Source: Fundidesulfovibrio terrae
GTDB lineage: Bacteria; Desulfobacterota; Desulfovibrionia; Desulfovibrionales; Desulfovibrionaceae
DNA: 64,000 bases
Assembly: GCF_022808915.1 (NCBI RefSeq)
Contig: NZ_JAKZFS010000001.1
Location: forward strand, 124,001 to 188,000
Reading direction: 5' to 3'
Each line of letters starts with the position of its first letter. Position 1 is the first letter of the stretch. The notes beneath the pieces were generated by a model, which did not search any database, had not been told where the DNA came from, and was given only the letters and a program-made list of their open reading frames with translations. The translations under genes and the position numbers were made by a program. Below, piece after piece: positions 24,322 through 32,854 of the stretch.

Positions 24322-25719
24322 GTGTCCGACATCATCTTCGAGGAACGCAAGGACCAGATCCACGTCAAGGGTGAGGGTCCGTTCAAGCTGGCCTGCAACC
24401 GCGATTCCCTGGCGGGGGCGGTCAGCCAGCGGGCCTGCGTGTTCTGCGGCTCGCGGGTGGTGCTCTATCCCATCGCGGACGCCCTGCACCTGGTGCACGG
24501 CCCCATCGGCTGCGCGGCCTACACCTGGGACATCCGGGGCGCGCTGTCCTCCGGCCCCGAGCTGCACCGCCTGTCCTTCTCCACGGACCTGCAGGAGACG
24601 GACGTGATCTTCGGGGGGGAGAAGAAGCTCTACGCGGCGCTCACCGAACTCATCGACCGCCACCAGCCCAAGGCGGCTTTCGTCTACTCCACCTGCATCG
24701 TGGGCATCATCGGCGACGACCTCGCCGCCGTGTGCAAGAAGGTCTCGGCCGAAAAGGGCATCCCGGTTATCCCGGTGCAGTCGGAAGGGTTCAAGGGCAA
24801 CAAGCGCGAGGGCTACCTGGCCGCCTGCAAGGCCATGTTCACCCTCATGGGTACGGGCGATACGTCGGACATCTCACCGATATCGCTCAATATCCTGGGC
24901 GACTTCAACCTGGCGGGCGAGATCTGGATCATCCGCGAATATTTCGAGCGCATGGGCATCCAGGTGGTGGCCAACATCACCGGCGACGGCCGCGTGGGCG
25001 ACATCGCCCGCGCCCACGGCGCGGCGCTCAACGTGGTGCAGTGCTCCGGCTCCACCATGGACCTGGCCAAGATGATGAAGGACGCCTACGGCACCCCGGT
25101 GGTCAAGGTGTCCTACTTCGGCATCGAGGACATGGCCGAGGCCCTGTACGCCGTGGCCCGCTTCTTCAAGGACAAGGACCCGGACATGCTCGCCCGCACC
25201 CAGGCCCTGGTGAAGGAGGAGCTGGCCGTGCTCTACCCGAAGCTCTCCCAGTTCCGCAAAGACCTGGAGGGCAAGAAGGCCGCCATCTACGTGGGCGGCG
25301 CCTTTAAGGCCTTCTCGCTGATTAAAGCATTTCGCCACCTGGGCATGTCCGTGGCCATCGCGGGCTCCCAGACCGGCACCCCCGAGGACTACGAGGAACT
25401 GGCCTCCATCTGCGACCCCGGCACCATCATCATCGACGACGCCAACCCCCTGGAGCTCTCCCACTACCTCAAGGAAAAGGACGTGGACATCTTCGTGGGC
25501 GGCGTCAAGGAGCGCCCCATCGCCTTCAAGCTGGGCGTGGGATTCTGCGACCACAACCACGAGCGCAAGGAAGCCCTGGAAGGGTTCGTGGGCATGTACA
25601 ACTTCGCCCTGGAGGTGCACCGCACGGTCATGAGCCCGGTGTGGCGCTTCGTGCCCCGCCGGGCGGGCAAGGCCTTGGCCGAAAGCCTGGACGATCTGCC
25701 CAAGGAGTGCGCGTTATGA
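24322..25719 (+). CDS. nifE: FeMo-cofactor scaffold protein NifE
   Basis: A 465-residue NifE, the NifD-like half of the NifEN scaffold on which the NifB-cofactor matures into FeMo-co. Conserved cysteines occur at C39 (QRACVFCGSRVV), C64 (GPIGCAAYTWDIRG) and in STCIVGIIGDD; IRGALSSGPELHRLSFSTDLQETDVIFGGEKKL is typical of NifE. It starts with GTG 24322 after a GAGAGG site and overlaps nifN by ATGA. Confidence 0.97.
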   Translation: MSDIIFEERKDQIHVKGEGPFKLACNRDSLAGAVSQRACVFCGSRVVLYPIADALHLVHGPIGCAAYTWDIRGALSSGPELHRLSFSTDLQETDVIFGGEKKLYAALTELIDRHQPKAAFVYSTCIVGIIGDDLAAVCKKVSAEKGIPVIPVQSEGFKGNKREGYLAACKAMFTLMGTGDTSDISPISLNILGDFNLAGEIWIIREYFERMGIQVVANITGDGRVGDIARAHGAALNVVQCSGSTMDLAKMMKDAYGTPVVKVSYFGIEDMAEALYAVARFFKDKDPDMLARTQALVKEELAVLYPKLSQFRKDLEGKKAAIYVGGAFKAFSLIKAFRHLGMSVAIAGSQTGTPEDYEELASICDPGTIIIDDANPLELSHYLKEKDVDIFVGGVKERPIAFKLGVGFCDHNHERKEALEGFVGMYNFALEVHRTVMSPVWRFVPRRAGKALAESLDDLPKECAL

Positions 25720-27143
25720 GTTCCCAGAGCGACATCGCCGATGCGACCGCGGTTCTGGACGCCGAGGCCGGGCCATTGAAGCCCAAGCCCGAGCCCTTCG
25801 TCTCCACCACCAACGCCTGCAAGCTCTGCAAGCCCCTGGGCGCCACACTGGTGTTCAAGGGCATCGAGGGCGGCGTGCCCTACCTGCACGGCTCCCAGGG
25901 CTGCGCCACCTACATGCGCCGCTACATCATCAGCCACTTCCGCGAGCCCATGGACATCGCCTCCAGCTCGCTTGGCGAGAAGCAGGCCATCTACGGCGGC
26001 GGCCCCAACCTGAAGAAGGGTCTGCTCACCGTCATGGACAAGTACGGCGCGGGCATGATCGGCGTGGCCACCACCTGCCTCACCGAGACCATCGGCGACG
26101 ACGTGCCCGGGATACTCATGGAGTTTCGGCGCGAATTCGCCGACCTGGGCGTGGCCCCGGTGGTGAACGTCTCCACCCCCAGCTATTCCGGCACCCACAT
26201 GGAGGGCTTCACCGCCGCCGTGCGCGCCGTGGCCGACCAGCTGGCCACGGCCGACGCCAAGACCGCCGCCGTGAACTGCTTTCCCGGATTCGTCTCCTGC
26301 GAGGACATACGGCACCTGAAGGACGTGTTCGCCTCTTTCGGGCTCACGGCCACCATCCTGCCGGACTACTCCGAGACCCTGGACGGTCCCGCCGTGGAGG
26401 ACTACGAGAAAATCCCCTCGGGCGGCACGCCGGTCAAGGCCATCAAGGCCATGGGAGCAGCACCGGCCACGTTCGAGTTCGGGCGCACCCTCTCCGAGCC
26501 CGGCGAGGCGGCCACGGCCGGAGGCCTTCTGGCCTCGCGTTTCGGCGTGCCCCTCAAGCGCCTGGGCCTGCCCATCGGGCTGCGCGAGACCGACGCCTTC
26601 TTCAAGTCCCTGGAGTCCGTCTCCTGCAAGCCCACCCCGCGCCGCAGGGCGCTTGAGCGCGGCCGCCTGCTGGACGCCTTCGTGGACGGGCACAAGTACG
26701 TGTCCCAGAAGCGCTGCGTCATCTACGGCGAGGAGGACCTGATCGTGGGCCTGACCAGCTTCATGGCCGAGATCGGGGTGATCCCGGTGCTGGTGGCCGG
26801 GGGCGGGCGGTCCGGCAGGCTCGAGAAGGCCGTGCGCGCCGCCTGCGAAGGGCTCGTCCCCGAGATGCCCGAGGTGGCCGAGGGCGTGGATTTCTACGAC
26901 ATAGCCGACCGTGCCCGGGAGCTCGCCCCGGATTTCTTCCTGGGCCACTCCAAGGGCTACCGCCTGGCCCGGGAGATGAACGTTCCCCTGGTGCGGGTGG
27001 GCTTCCCCATCCACGACCGCTTCGGCGGGCAGCGCCTGCGCCACCTCTGCTACCAGGGAGCCCAGGAGCTCCTGGACCGGGTGGTCAACGCCATGATCGA
27101 AACGAAACAGACCGGCTCCGACATCGGATACGGGTACATTTAA
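25716..27143 (+). CDS. nifN: FeMo-cofactor scaffold protein NifN
   Basis: A 475-residue NifN, the NifK-like half of NifEN. TTNACKLCKPLGATLVFKGIEGGVPYLHGSQGCATYMRRY and TTCLTETIGDD are diagnostic; the region LGLPIGLRETDAFFKSL lies near 300. ATG 25716 overlaps the nifE stop and has AAGGAG upstream, so the scaffold halves are probably coupled. About 20 N-terminal residues are variable. nifB follows after 10 bp. Confidence 0.97.
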   Translation: MSSQSDIADATAVLDAEAGPLKPKPEPFVSTTNACKLCKPLGATLVFKGIEGGVPYLHGSQGCATYMRRYIISHFREPMDIASSSLGEKQAIYGGGPNLKKGLLTVMDKYGAGMIGVATTCLTETIGDDVPGILMEFRREFADLGVAPVVNVSTPSYSGTHMEGFTAAVRAVADQLATADAKTAAVNCFPGFVSCEDIRHLKDVFASFGLTATILPDYSETLDGPAVEDYEKIPSGGTPVKAIKAMGAAPATFEFGRTLSEPGEAATAGGLLASRFGVPLKRLGLPIGLRETDAFFKSLESVSCKPTPRRRALERGRLLDAFVDGHKYVSQKRCVIYGEEDLIVGLTSFMAEIGVIPVLVAGGGRSGRLEKAVRAACEGLVPEMPEVAEGVDFYDIADRARELAPDFFLGHSKGYRLAREMNVPLVRVGFPIHDRFGGQRLRHLCYQGAQELLDRVVNAMIETKQTGSDIGYGYI

Positions 27144-27153
27144 GGAGTCCCCC

Positions 27154-28425
27154 ATGGCCATGGATCTCTCCAAGCACCCCTGTTTCAATAAGGACGCCAA
27201 GGGCTCCTGCGCCCGCATCCACCTGCCGGTCGCGCCCAAGTGCAACATCCAGTGCAACTACTGCAACAGGAAGTACGACTGCGTGAACGAGTCGCGCCCG
27301 GGCGTCACAAGCTCGGTGCTCACGCCTCCCCAGGCCATCGCCTACATGGAAGAGGTGCTGAAGGCCGAGCCGCGCATCACCGTGGTGGGCATCGCCGGCC
27401 CCGGCGACCCCATGGCCAACGCCAAGGAGACGCTCGAAACCATGCGGCGCATCAAGGCCAAGTGGCCGGACATGATCCTGTGCCTGTCCTCCAACGGCCT
27501 GGAGCTGCCGGAGCACGTTGACGAGCTGGCGGAGATCGGTGTCTCCCACGTCACGGTGACGGTCAACGCGGTGGACCCCGAGATCGCAGCCAAGGTCTAC
27601 TCCTGGGCCCGGGTGGGCAAGGTGCTCTACCGGGGAGCGGACGCGGCCCGCATCCTGCTGGAAAAGCAGGAGGAGTCCATCCGGCGCCTGAAGGAAAAGG
27701 ACATCATCGTCAAGGTGAACACCATCATCATGCCGGGCGTGAACGACCACCACATCGAGGACATCGCCAAAAAGATGAAGTCCATGGGCGTGAACCTGCT
27801 CAACTGCATGGCGCTCATCCCCAACAAGGACACCAAGTTCGAGCTGGTCCCCGAGCCCAGCAAGGCCGACGTGGAGGCCATCAGGGCCATGGCCGAGACC
27901 TATCTTCCCCAGATGCGCCACTGCCAGCGCTGCCGCGCCGACGCCGTGGGGCTTCTGGAAAAGGACTGCTCGCGCGACTTCTCCGGGCTCATGCAGGCCT
28001 GCTCCGCCATGGTCCCGGCCATGGACGAGTCGCGCAAGTACGTGGCCGTGGCCACCATGGAGGGGATGCTGGTCAACATGCACCTGGGCGAGGCCGCCAG
28101 CTTCCAGATATGGGGAGAGGACGGCAACGGCGGCTACAAGATGGTCGAGGACCGCCCGGCCCCGCCCACCGGCGGCGGCCCCAAGCGCTGGTACACCCTG
28201 GCCAAGGCCCTCTCCGACTGCCGGGCCGTGCTGGTCTCGGGCGTTGGCGACACGCCCCAGGCCATCCTGGAGGAGGAGGGCGTCACCGTGGCGGCCATGT
28301 CCGGGTTCATCACCCAGGGGTTGGACGCGGTGTTCAAGTCGGGCGATCTCGGCAAGCTGCGGGCCAAGGGCGGCGGCGGGTGCAAGATGGGCGGCTGCTC
28401 CGGCGGCTCGGGCGAGGGCTGCTGA
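27154..28425 (+). CDS. nifB: Nitrogenase cofactor biosynthesis protein NifB with fused NifX-like domain
   Basis: A 423-residue radical SAM protein that makes NifB-co, the 8Fe-9S-C core of FeMo-co. The radical SAM cluster is C30xxxC34xxC37 (KCNIQCNYCNRKYDC). The catalytic domain spans about 20-290; residues about 300-405 form a NifX/NafY-like cofactor-binding domain (VAVATMEGMLVNMHLGEA...FQIWGEDGNGGYKMVEDR). The tail is Gly/Cys-rich (KGGGGCKMGGCSGGSGEGC). Last gene of nifENB, closed by a terminator. Confidence 0.98.
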   Translation: MAMDLSKHPCFNKDAKGSCARIHLPVAPKCNIQCNYCNRKYDCVNESRPGVTSSVLTPPQAIAYMEEVLKAEPRITVVGIAGPGDPMANAKETLETMRRIKAKWPDMILCLSSNGLELPEHVDELAEIGVSHVTVTVNAVDPEIAAKVYSWARVGKVLYRGADAARILLEKQEESIRRLKEKDIIVKVNTIIMPGVNDHHIEDIAKKMKSMGVNLLNCMALIPNKDTKFELVPEPSKADVEAIRAMAETYLPQMRHCQRCRADAVGLLEKDCSRDFSGLMQACSAMVPAMDESRKYVAVATMEGMLVNMHLGEAASFQIWGEDGNGGYKMVEDRPAPPTGGGPKRWYTLAKALSDCRAVLVSGVGDTPQAILEEEGVTVAAMSGFITQGLDAVFKSGDLGKLRAKGGGGCKMGGCSGGSGEGC

Positions 28426-28463
28426 TACCGAGGAATTATCCGGTTCCAAGCGCGTACAGATGG

Positions 28464-28497
28464 AAAGCCCCTGCCGGATGGTCCGGCAGGGGCTTTT
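28464..28497 (+). terminator. Terminator of nifENB
   Basis: Stem AAGCCCCTGCCGGA with its near-perfect complement, ending in TTTT. About 40 bp after the nifB stop. Confidence 0.9.
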
Positions 28498-28526
28498 CAC
28501 GTGCGAGAACTATTTTCATCTTTCTT

Positions 28527-28546
28527 CCCACATAGCGCTATATGGG
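28527..28546. promoter_or_regulatory. 20-bp near-perfect palindrome
   Basis: Half-sites CCCACATAGC and GCTATATGGG meet without spacer, with one mismatched pair. It lies about 85 bp upstream of the frameshifted gene at 28631 and just after the nif terminator. Size and symmetry suit a dimeric repressor operator; some resemblance to ModE-type sites was noted but is not exact. Confidence 0.45.
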
Positions 28547-28630
28547 GTGAAAATTTTCTCCTCCTGAATAGGCTTGGCGATACTCCGGCGCGGGAAGCCG
28601 GAGAATACACCTATCCGGAGGACACCCCTC

Positions 28631-29529
28631 ATGCCTTATCCCGCTCCCGAACATCCCGGCACGGCCGGGAAATCTAGCGACAGGGCCGACCAGCAGGCCC
28701 TCAATGAACTGCGCTACAAGCGCTATCTCGAACATCTGGCAGGCTTCGAGCCCGGCGAGTCCGACCTCTCCGACGAGGAAATCCTCTCCAGGCGCGCCGC
28801 AAGGAATTCCGGCGTGCAGCGGCTCAAGTCCGCTATGACGGTCGTGTCAGGCCCGGGCATGGCTTGCGTGCCGTTCGAGGCGGTCCTCGGCCAGCTCAAG
28901 GCCCGTCCCGGCATGGTCGAGCATCTGGAGGGCATCGACCTGGACGGTGACGGCGTCGCCGACATTTCCTTTGCGCCCCACCCCATGGACTATGCCGGGC
29001 AGATGCGCTGGCAGGCCATGGCCAGGGAGAGAGCGCAAAAAGCCGCCCTCAGGAAGTTCGTGAACAACAAGGTGCTGCTTGCCCACCTCGAGGCCCACGA
29101 CCCCCTGTTCCCCCACGTGAAGCACTTTGTGGAAAGCTTTATCCGTCCCTCTCCGAAAGGCTCAGGCGCCCCCTGCTGGAAGAGATCGAACGCGCTTCGG
29201 GCGCGTTCCTGGATATGTACGTGGATATGAGGAGGCATCTCGTCCAGGAGTTCGGCCTGCACGGCCAAGCCCGGGTGTTCACGCAGCAGGTTCATTCCCT
29301 TCACGCTTTCAGCGCGCCAAATTCGCGCGAGGCTGTGCGCCGCGCCACGGCGGGGCGGATGAGCCCGCCGGTGCTGGAGAGCGCCGGGATCATGGACGAC
29401 CGCCTGCCGGGCGCGTCCCGGCAGGCCGAGCTCAAATCCCTGGTCAAACGGGTGAAATCCGGCGGAGCCAGGGAGGGCGACCTGCTGCGCTACATCGAGC
29501 TGAGCATGCCCGAGACGCGGAGCAACTAG
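28631..29529 (+). pseudogene. Frameshifted gene of unknown function (about 299 aa when repaired)
   Basis: ATG 28631 with GGAGG nine bases upstream opens a frame (PYPAPEHPGTAGKSSDRADQQALNELRYKRYLEH...) readable to about 29140 (HVKHFVESF). Sensible sequence then continues in the frame one base back (PSLSERLRRPLLEEIERASGAFLDMYVDMRRHLVQEFG...) to TAG 29529. Insertion of one base near 29140 would give 299 residues. The content is hydrophilic and helical; the family is not recognised. No classical slippery heptamer is present, so a deletion or a sequence error is more likely than programmed frameshifting. Confidence 0.6.
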
Positions 29530-29596
29530 CGCAACCGGCCGTGCGTGCCGCACGGCCTTCCAGAGCAACATTTCAATCGTTCACAGGAGGTTCACC

Positions 29597-30304
29597 ATGG
29601 GCGACGACAGCATCAACTCCCCCGGACAACTGCGGCTTTTCGAGGTCAACAACGGCTGGCTTCCCGACAACACCGGCGGGAATACCACGACCAGCTCCGA
29701 AGTCGGGACGAACACCGACACCGGGTCGACTTCGGGCAGAGCGGACACGGGTTCCACGAACGCCAATCCCTCAGGCACCGACACGGGCGAAACGAAGCTC
29801 TACACCTGGCAGCAGAGCGCCCAGAAGGCCGGTCTCGCCAACGGGGACTACTTCACCCACGACAACAAGCTGTACCAGCGCAGGGACGGCGGCATCGTTC
29901 TGGTCACGGGCGATCCGAATGGCGACGTGAAGCTGGATGAGGAGCAGACGGGGCAGCTTGAGAAGGACATAGCGGCCAAGGCGGAACGCGAGAAAGCCGA
30001 GAAGGAAGGGCCGATCTATACCGACCAAGTCCCAGGAGGGGTAATCGATCCTAACGATCCCAGCTATGCCGCACCCCGCGTTGATCCCACAGGGAAAAGA
30101 GCCGATTCGGCTTTCAACCGCTTACCCCCTGACGCACGAGCCGGTTTGGTGGGGTTGACAACAAAGTATGCTGTTAAACCGTTCGTGGGCAAAGTTCCGG
30201 TAGTGGGAGATTGGCTTGCGGATGGGATTGGCTTGGCAGCTGGAACGGCCTTCAAGATTTACGACCACCGAATACCTGAGCTTGAAAATAAGGATAAGCA
30301 ATAG
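29597..30304 (+). CDS. Hypothetical protein with Thr/Gly/Ser-rich linker (235 aa)
   Basis: A 235-residue protein with no recognised family. ATG 29597 follows an excellent ACAGGAGG site. Residues about 28-65 are Thr/Ser/Gly/Asn-rich, followed by LYTWQQSAQKAGLANGDYFTHDNKLYQRRDGGIVLVTGD and an acidic helical stretch. The C-terminal third (LTTKYAVKPFVGKVPVVGDWLADGIGLAAGTAFKIYDH) is moderately hydrophobic. GC content drops through the last 250 bases, suggesting a junction with foreign DNA. Confidence 0.6.
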   Translation: MGDDSINSPGQLRLFEVNNGWLPDNTGGNTTTSSEVGTNTDTGSTSGRADTGSTNANPSGTDTGETKLYTWQQSAQKAGLANGDYFTHDNKLYQRRDGGIVLVTGDPNGDVKLDEEQTGQLEKDIAAKAEREKAEKEGPIYTDQVPGGVIDPNDPSYAAPRVDPTGKRADSAFNRLPPDARAGLVGLTTKYAVKPFVGKVPVVGDWLADGIGLAAGTAFKIYDHRIPELENKDKQ

Positions 30305-30345
30305 TTATGAGGAGGTTGGCCGCAGTCAGCCTCCTCATAACTTTA
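30303..30345. terminator. Bidirectional terminator between convergent genes
   Basis: 13-base arms AGTTATGAGGAGG and CCTCCTCATAACT begin at the stop codon of the 235-residue gene and include the end of the minus-strand 40-residue ORF. TTTAT follows on the plus strand. Confidence 0.75.
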
Positions 30346-30457
30346 TCATTGCGAGCACATGGCGAATGACATCCCATGTTGATTGTGCAATAAAGTAAGA
30401 AATGCAGCAGCATGTAGCATCAATGACGAATTCAAGGACAGTTTTGTTGTTTAGCAT
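30335..30457 (-). CDS. Small ORF b, 40 aa, Cys-rich hydrophobic
   Basis: ATG 30457 starts two bases after the stop of the 39-residue ORF at 30460-30579, with no clear ribosome site of its own, so it would be read by coupling. The product begins MLNNKTVLEFVIDATCCCISYF and ends HVLAMIKL; three adjacent Cys lie in a hydrophobic stretch. It ends inside the shared terminator stem. Coding status rests on tight packing with a well-signalled upstream ORF. Confidence 0.4.
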   Translation of the reverse strand: MLNNKTVLEFVIDATCCCISYFIAQSTWDVIRHVLAMIKL

Positions 30458-30459
30458 TT

Positions 30460-30579
30460 TTATGCTATCTGGATAGGTAAAAAATAATATTCCAGAAAAT
30501 CCACCAGACCATCAGGCATTTGACCACTCGGAAGATAAGCTTCCGCTTTGTATACCCTGGCAGAGGCGACACCGTCATA
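30460..30579 (-). CDS. Small ORF a, 39 aa, single-helix membrane peptide
   Basis: ATG 30579 is preceded by AAGGAG at 5 bases, an ideal ribosome site. Residues 1-14 are basic and polar (YTKRKL), residues 15-38 hydrophobic and aromatic (two adjacent Trp, then FWNII), like small toxic or regulatory membrane peptides. A sigma70-like promoter lies just upstream at 30597-30625. It occupies the AT-rich gap between two plus-strand genes. Confidence 0.5.
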   Translation of the reverse strand, partial: YDGVASARVYKAEAYLPSGQMPDGLVDFLEYYFLPIQIA

Positions 30580-30596
30580 ACATCTCCTTGTGAAGA

Positions 30597-30625
30597 GTGT
30601 ATGAAGCGTATGGAAAATCGTCAAG
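30597..30625 (-). promoter_or_regulatory. Sigma70-like promoter for the small minus-strand ORFs
   Basis: Minus-strand TTGACG, 17 bases, TACACT. The start point would fall near 30590, giving a very short leader that begins at the ribosome site. Upstream DNA (30630-30680) is almost pure A/T, UP-element-like. The remainder of the gap to 30851 shows no gene. Confidence 0.5.
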
Positions 30626-30851
30626 CGTTATCAATTAATTTAATATATAATAATATATGATAATTTTGATAGAATAGGAGCACCCAGAGAAACCGGTCCC
30701 CTTGTCGAGCTTGCCAGCCCGTCTCCCCTGCCTCCTTTTCCCTCCCCCACGTAACCCCCTCCGCCAATCCCCCCTCTCCCCTGGTATGAAGGCGCGCCGT
30801 GCCGCGCCCCTCTCTTCATCCACGGGCTTCCCGCCCACCGGAGGTCATCCC

Positions 30852-32657
30852 ATGTTCCTCGACGACATCAATTTCTCCCGCAAGCTCACCCTGGGCTTCG
30901 GGCTCGTCCTCTTCCTCTTCGCGGCCATCATGGCCGTAAGCTACGTGAACAACCAGCACCAGGTGGAAGCCAGCCGCCTAAACACCCAGAGCTACAAGCT
31001 GATCCAGGCCCAGGAGTCCCTGGCCGCCGGCATCCCCGGGGTCATGGCGGGCGTGCGGGGATATCTGCTCTCCGGCCACGACGACTACATCCAGGCCATC
31101 GCCGAGAACCGCAGGCTCTACGACGAATCAGCCAGGCAGTTCCGCTCCCTGGCCAAGGACAGCCCCGGCCAGCTCTCGCGCCTGGAAAGCCTGGACGCCG
31201 TGGCCCGCGACCTCTTCGCCGGGGCCGACCAGGCTGTGGCCCTGCGCCGCCGGGTGAACGCAGGGCAGGCGTCCATGGACGAGGTGCTGGCCCTGGTGGC
31301 CCAGGGCACCGGCCGCGTCCGCATGGACCAGATCAACGCCATCCTCAAGGATATCGAGCAGGGCGAGAACGCCCAGCTGGCCGAACGCACCGCCAGGCTG
31401 AACGACGCCCGCGAACAGACCCGCCTGGCCATCCTGGGCGGGGGAAGCCTGGCCGTGGTCCTGGGCGTGGCGGTGGCGGTAATGATCGGGGGCTCCATCC
31501 TGCGTCCCCTCCGCACCACGGTGCGCTTCGTGCATCTGGTGGAGGAGGGCGACTACGACGCCCCCCTGGCCGTCGCCCGCAAGGACGAGATGGGCGAACT
31601 GGCAGGAGGGCTCAAGTCCATGGTGGACACCCTCAAGCGAAACATCGCCCTGGCCCGGGAGCAGAGCGAACAGGCCGAAAGCGAGGCCAGGAAGGCCCGC
31701 GAGGCCATGGCCGTGGCCGAGGAGGCAGGGCACGAGGCCCAGCAGGGCCGCGACGCCATCGTGGGAGCGGCCGGGCATCTTGAGGGCATGGTGGACCGCC
31801 TGACCAGCTCCTCCACGGAACTGGCCGCCCAGGTGGAGCAGACCGCTCAGGGCGCGCAGCAGCAGAAGCAGAGCACCGAGGACACGGCCGCCGCCATGCT
31901 TGAGATGCAGGCCACCGTGGGGGAGGTGGCCCAGAGCGCCGCCCGGGCCGCCGAAACCGCCGGCATGGCCAAGAACAAGGCCCAGGAGGGTGCGGCCGTG
32001 GTGGAGGACGTGGTGCGCGGCATCAGCGCGGTCCAGGCCCGGGCTCTTACGCTCAAGGAGAAGATGGGCGGGCTCGGCAAGCAGGCCGAGGGCATCGGCG
32101 ACATCCTGAACGTCATTGCGGACATCGCGGACCAGACCAACCTGCTGGCTCTGAACGCGGCCATCGAGGCCGCCCGGGCCGGAGAGGCCGGGCGCGGTTT
32201 CGCCGTGGTGGCCGACGAAGTGCGCAAGCTGGCCGAGAAGACCATGGCCGCCACCTCCAAGGTGGCCGAGGCCATCACCTCGGTGCAGCAGGGCGCGCGC
32301 GAGAACATCGAGCAGGTGGACGCCTCGGTTGAGGCCATCACCCTGACCACGGCTTCGGCCAACCGCTCCGGCGCTGCGCTCACGGAGATCGTGCGCCTGG
32401 TGGACGAGGCCACGGACCAGGTCCGGGCCATCGCCTCCGCCTCGGAGCAGCAGGCCGCCGCCAGCGAGCAGATCGGGCGCGCCGTGGAGGACATCCACCA
32501 GATATCCTCGGAGACCTCCCAGGCCATGGTCCAGTCCGCCCAGGCGGTGGTGGAGCTCTCGCGGCAGGCCGGAGGCATCCAGGGCATCATCGAACGGATG
32601 CTCGACGCCGGAGGGACGGCCGTGGCCCAGGCCGGGCGCCGGGCGCTGGCCGTCTGA
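30852..32657 (+). CDS. Methyl-accepting chemotaxis protein
   Basis: A 601-residue transmembrane chemoreceptor: cytoplasmic start, TM1 (about 13-32), a helical periplasmic sensor of about 160 residues resembling CHASE3/four-helix-bundle domains, TM2 (about 195-218), HAMP (about 220-272) and a signalling domain. The hairpin tip ([39 protein letters not shown]) is canonical. ATG 30852 follows GGAGG. No CheW/CheR-binding pentapeptide is visible at the C terminus (GRRALAV). Ligand unknown. Confidence 0.93.
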   Translation: MFLDDINFSRKLTLGFGLVLFLFAAIMAVSYVNNQHQVEASRLNTQSYKLIQAQESLAAGIPGVMAGVRGYLLSGHDDYIQAIAENRRLYDESARQFRSLAKDSPGQLSRLESLDAVARDLFAGADQAVALRRRVNAGQASMDEVLALVAQGTGRVRMDQINAILKDIEQGENAQLAERTARLNDAREQTRLAILGGGSLAVVLGVAVAVMIGGSILRPLRTTVRFVHLVEEGDYDAPLAVARKDEMGELAGGLKSMVDTLKRNIALAREQSEQAESEARKAREAMAVAEEAGHEAQQGRDAIVGAAGHLEGMVDRLTSSSTELAAQVEQTAQGAQQQKQSTEDTAAAMLEMQATVGEVAQSAARAAETAGMAKNKAQEGAAVVEDVVRGISAVQARALTLKEKMGGLGKQAEGIGDILNVIADIADQTNLLALNAAIEAARAGEAGRGFAVVADEVRKLAEKTMAATSKVAEAITSVQQGARENIEQVDASVEAITLTTASANRSGAALTEIVRLVDEATDQVRAIASASEQQAAASEQIGRAVEDIHQISSETSQAMVQSAQAVVELSRQAGGIQGIIERMLDAGGTAVAQAGRRALAV

Positions 32658-32854
32658 GGCTCGTGAGGCCGGGCGCCCCCCTCCCGTGAACCCCGGGGCG
32701 TCCCGAAGATTCAGCCTGTCATTACAGGCTGTTGGGCCGCGGTTTCCGGATCGGTTCCGGAACGCCGCGGCCCACGCTTGTTTCGGCCCGCCCCTTGGGC
32801 TATGGCCCTCCCGTCACGCCGGGAGCGTCCGGCGCGAAAACGCGAGGTGAATCC

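Noticed and set aside
29125-29160. Programmed -1 ribosomal frameshift in the gene at 28631
   Set aside because: No X-XXY-YYZ slippery heptamer in the needed frame and no clear downstream stem, so a deletion or sequence error is the simpler explanation.
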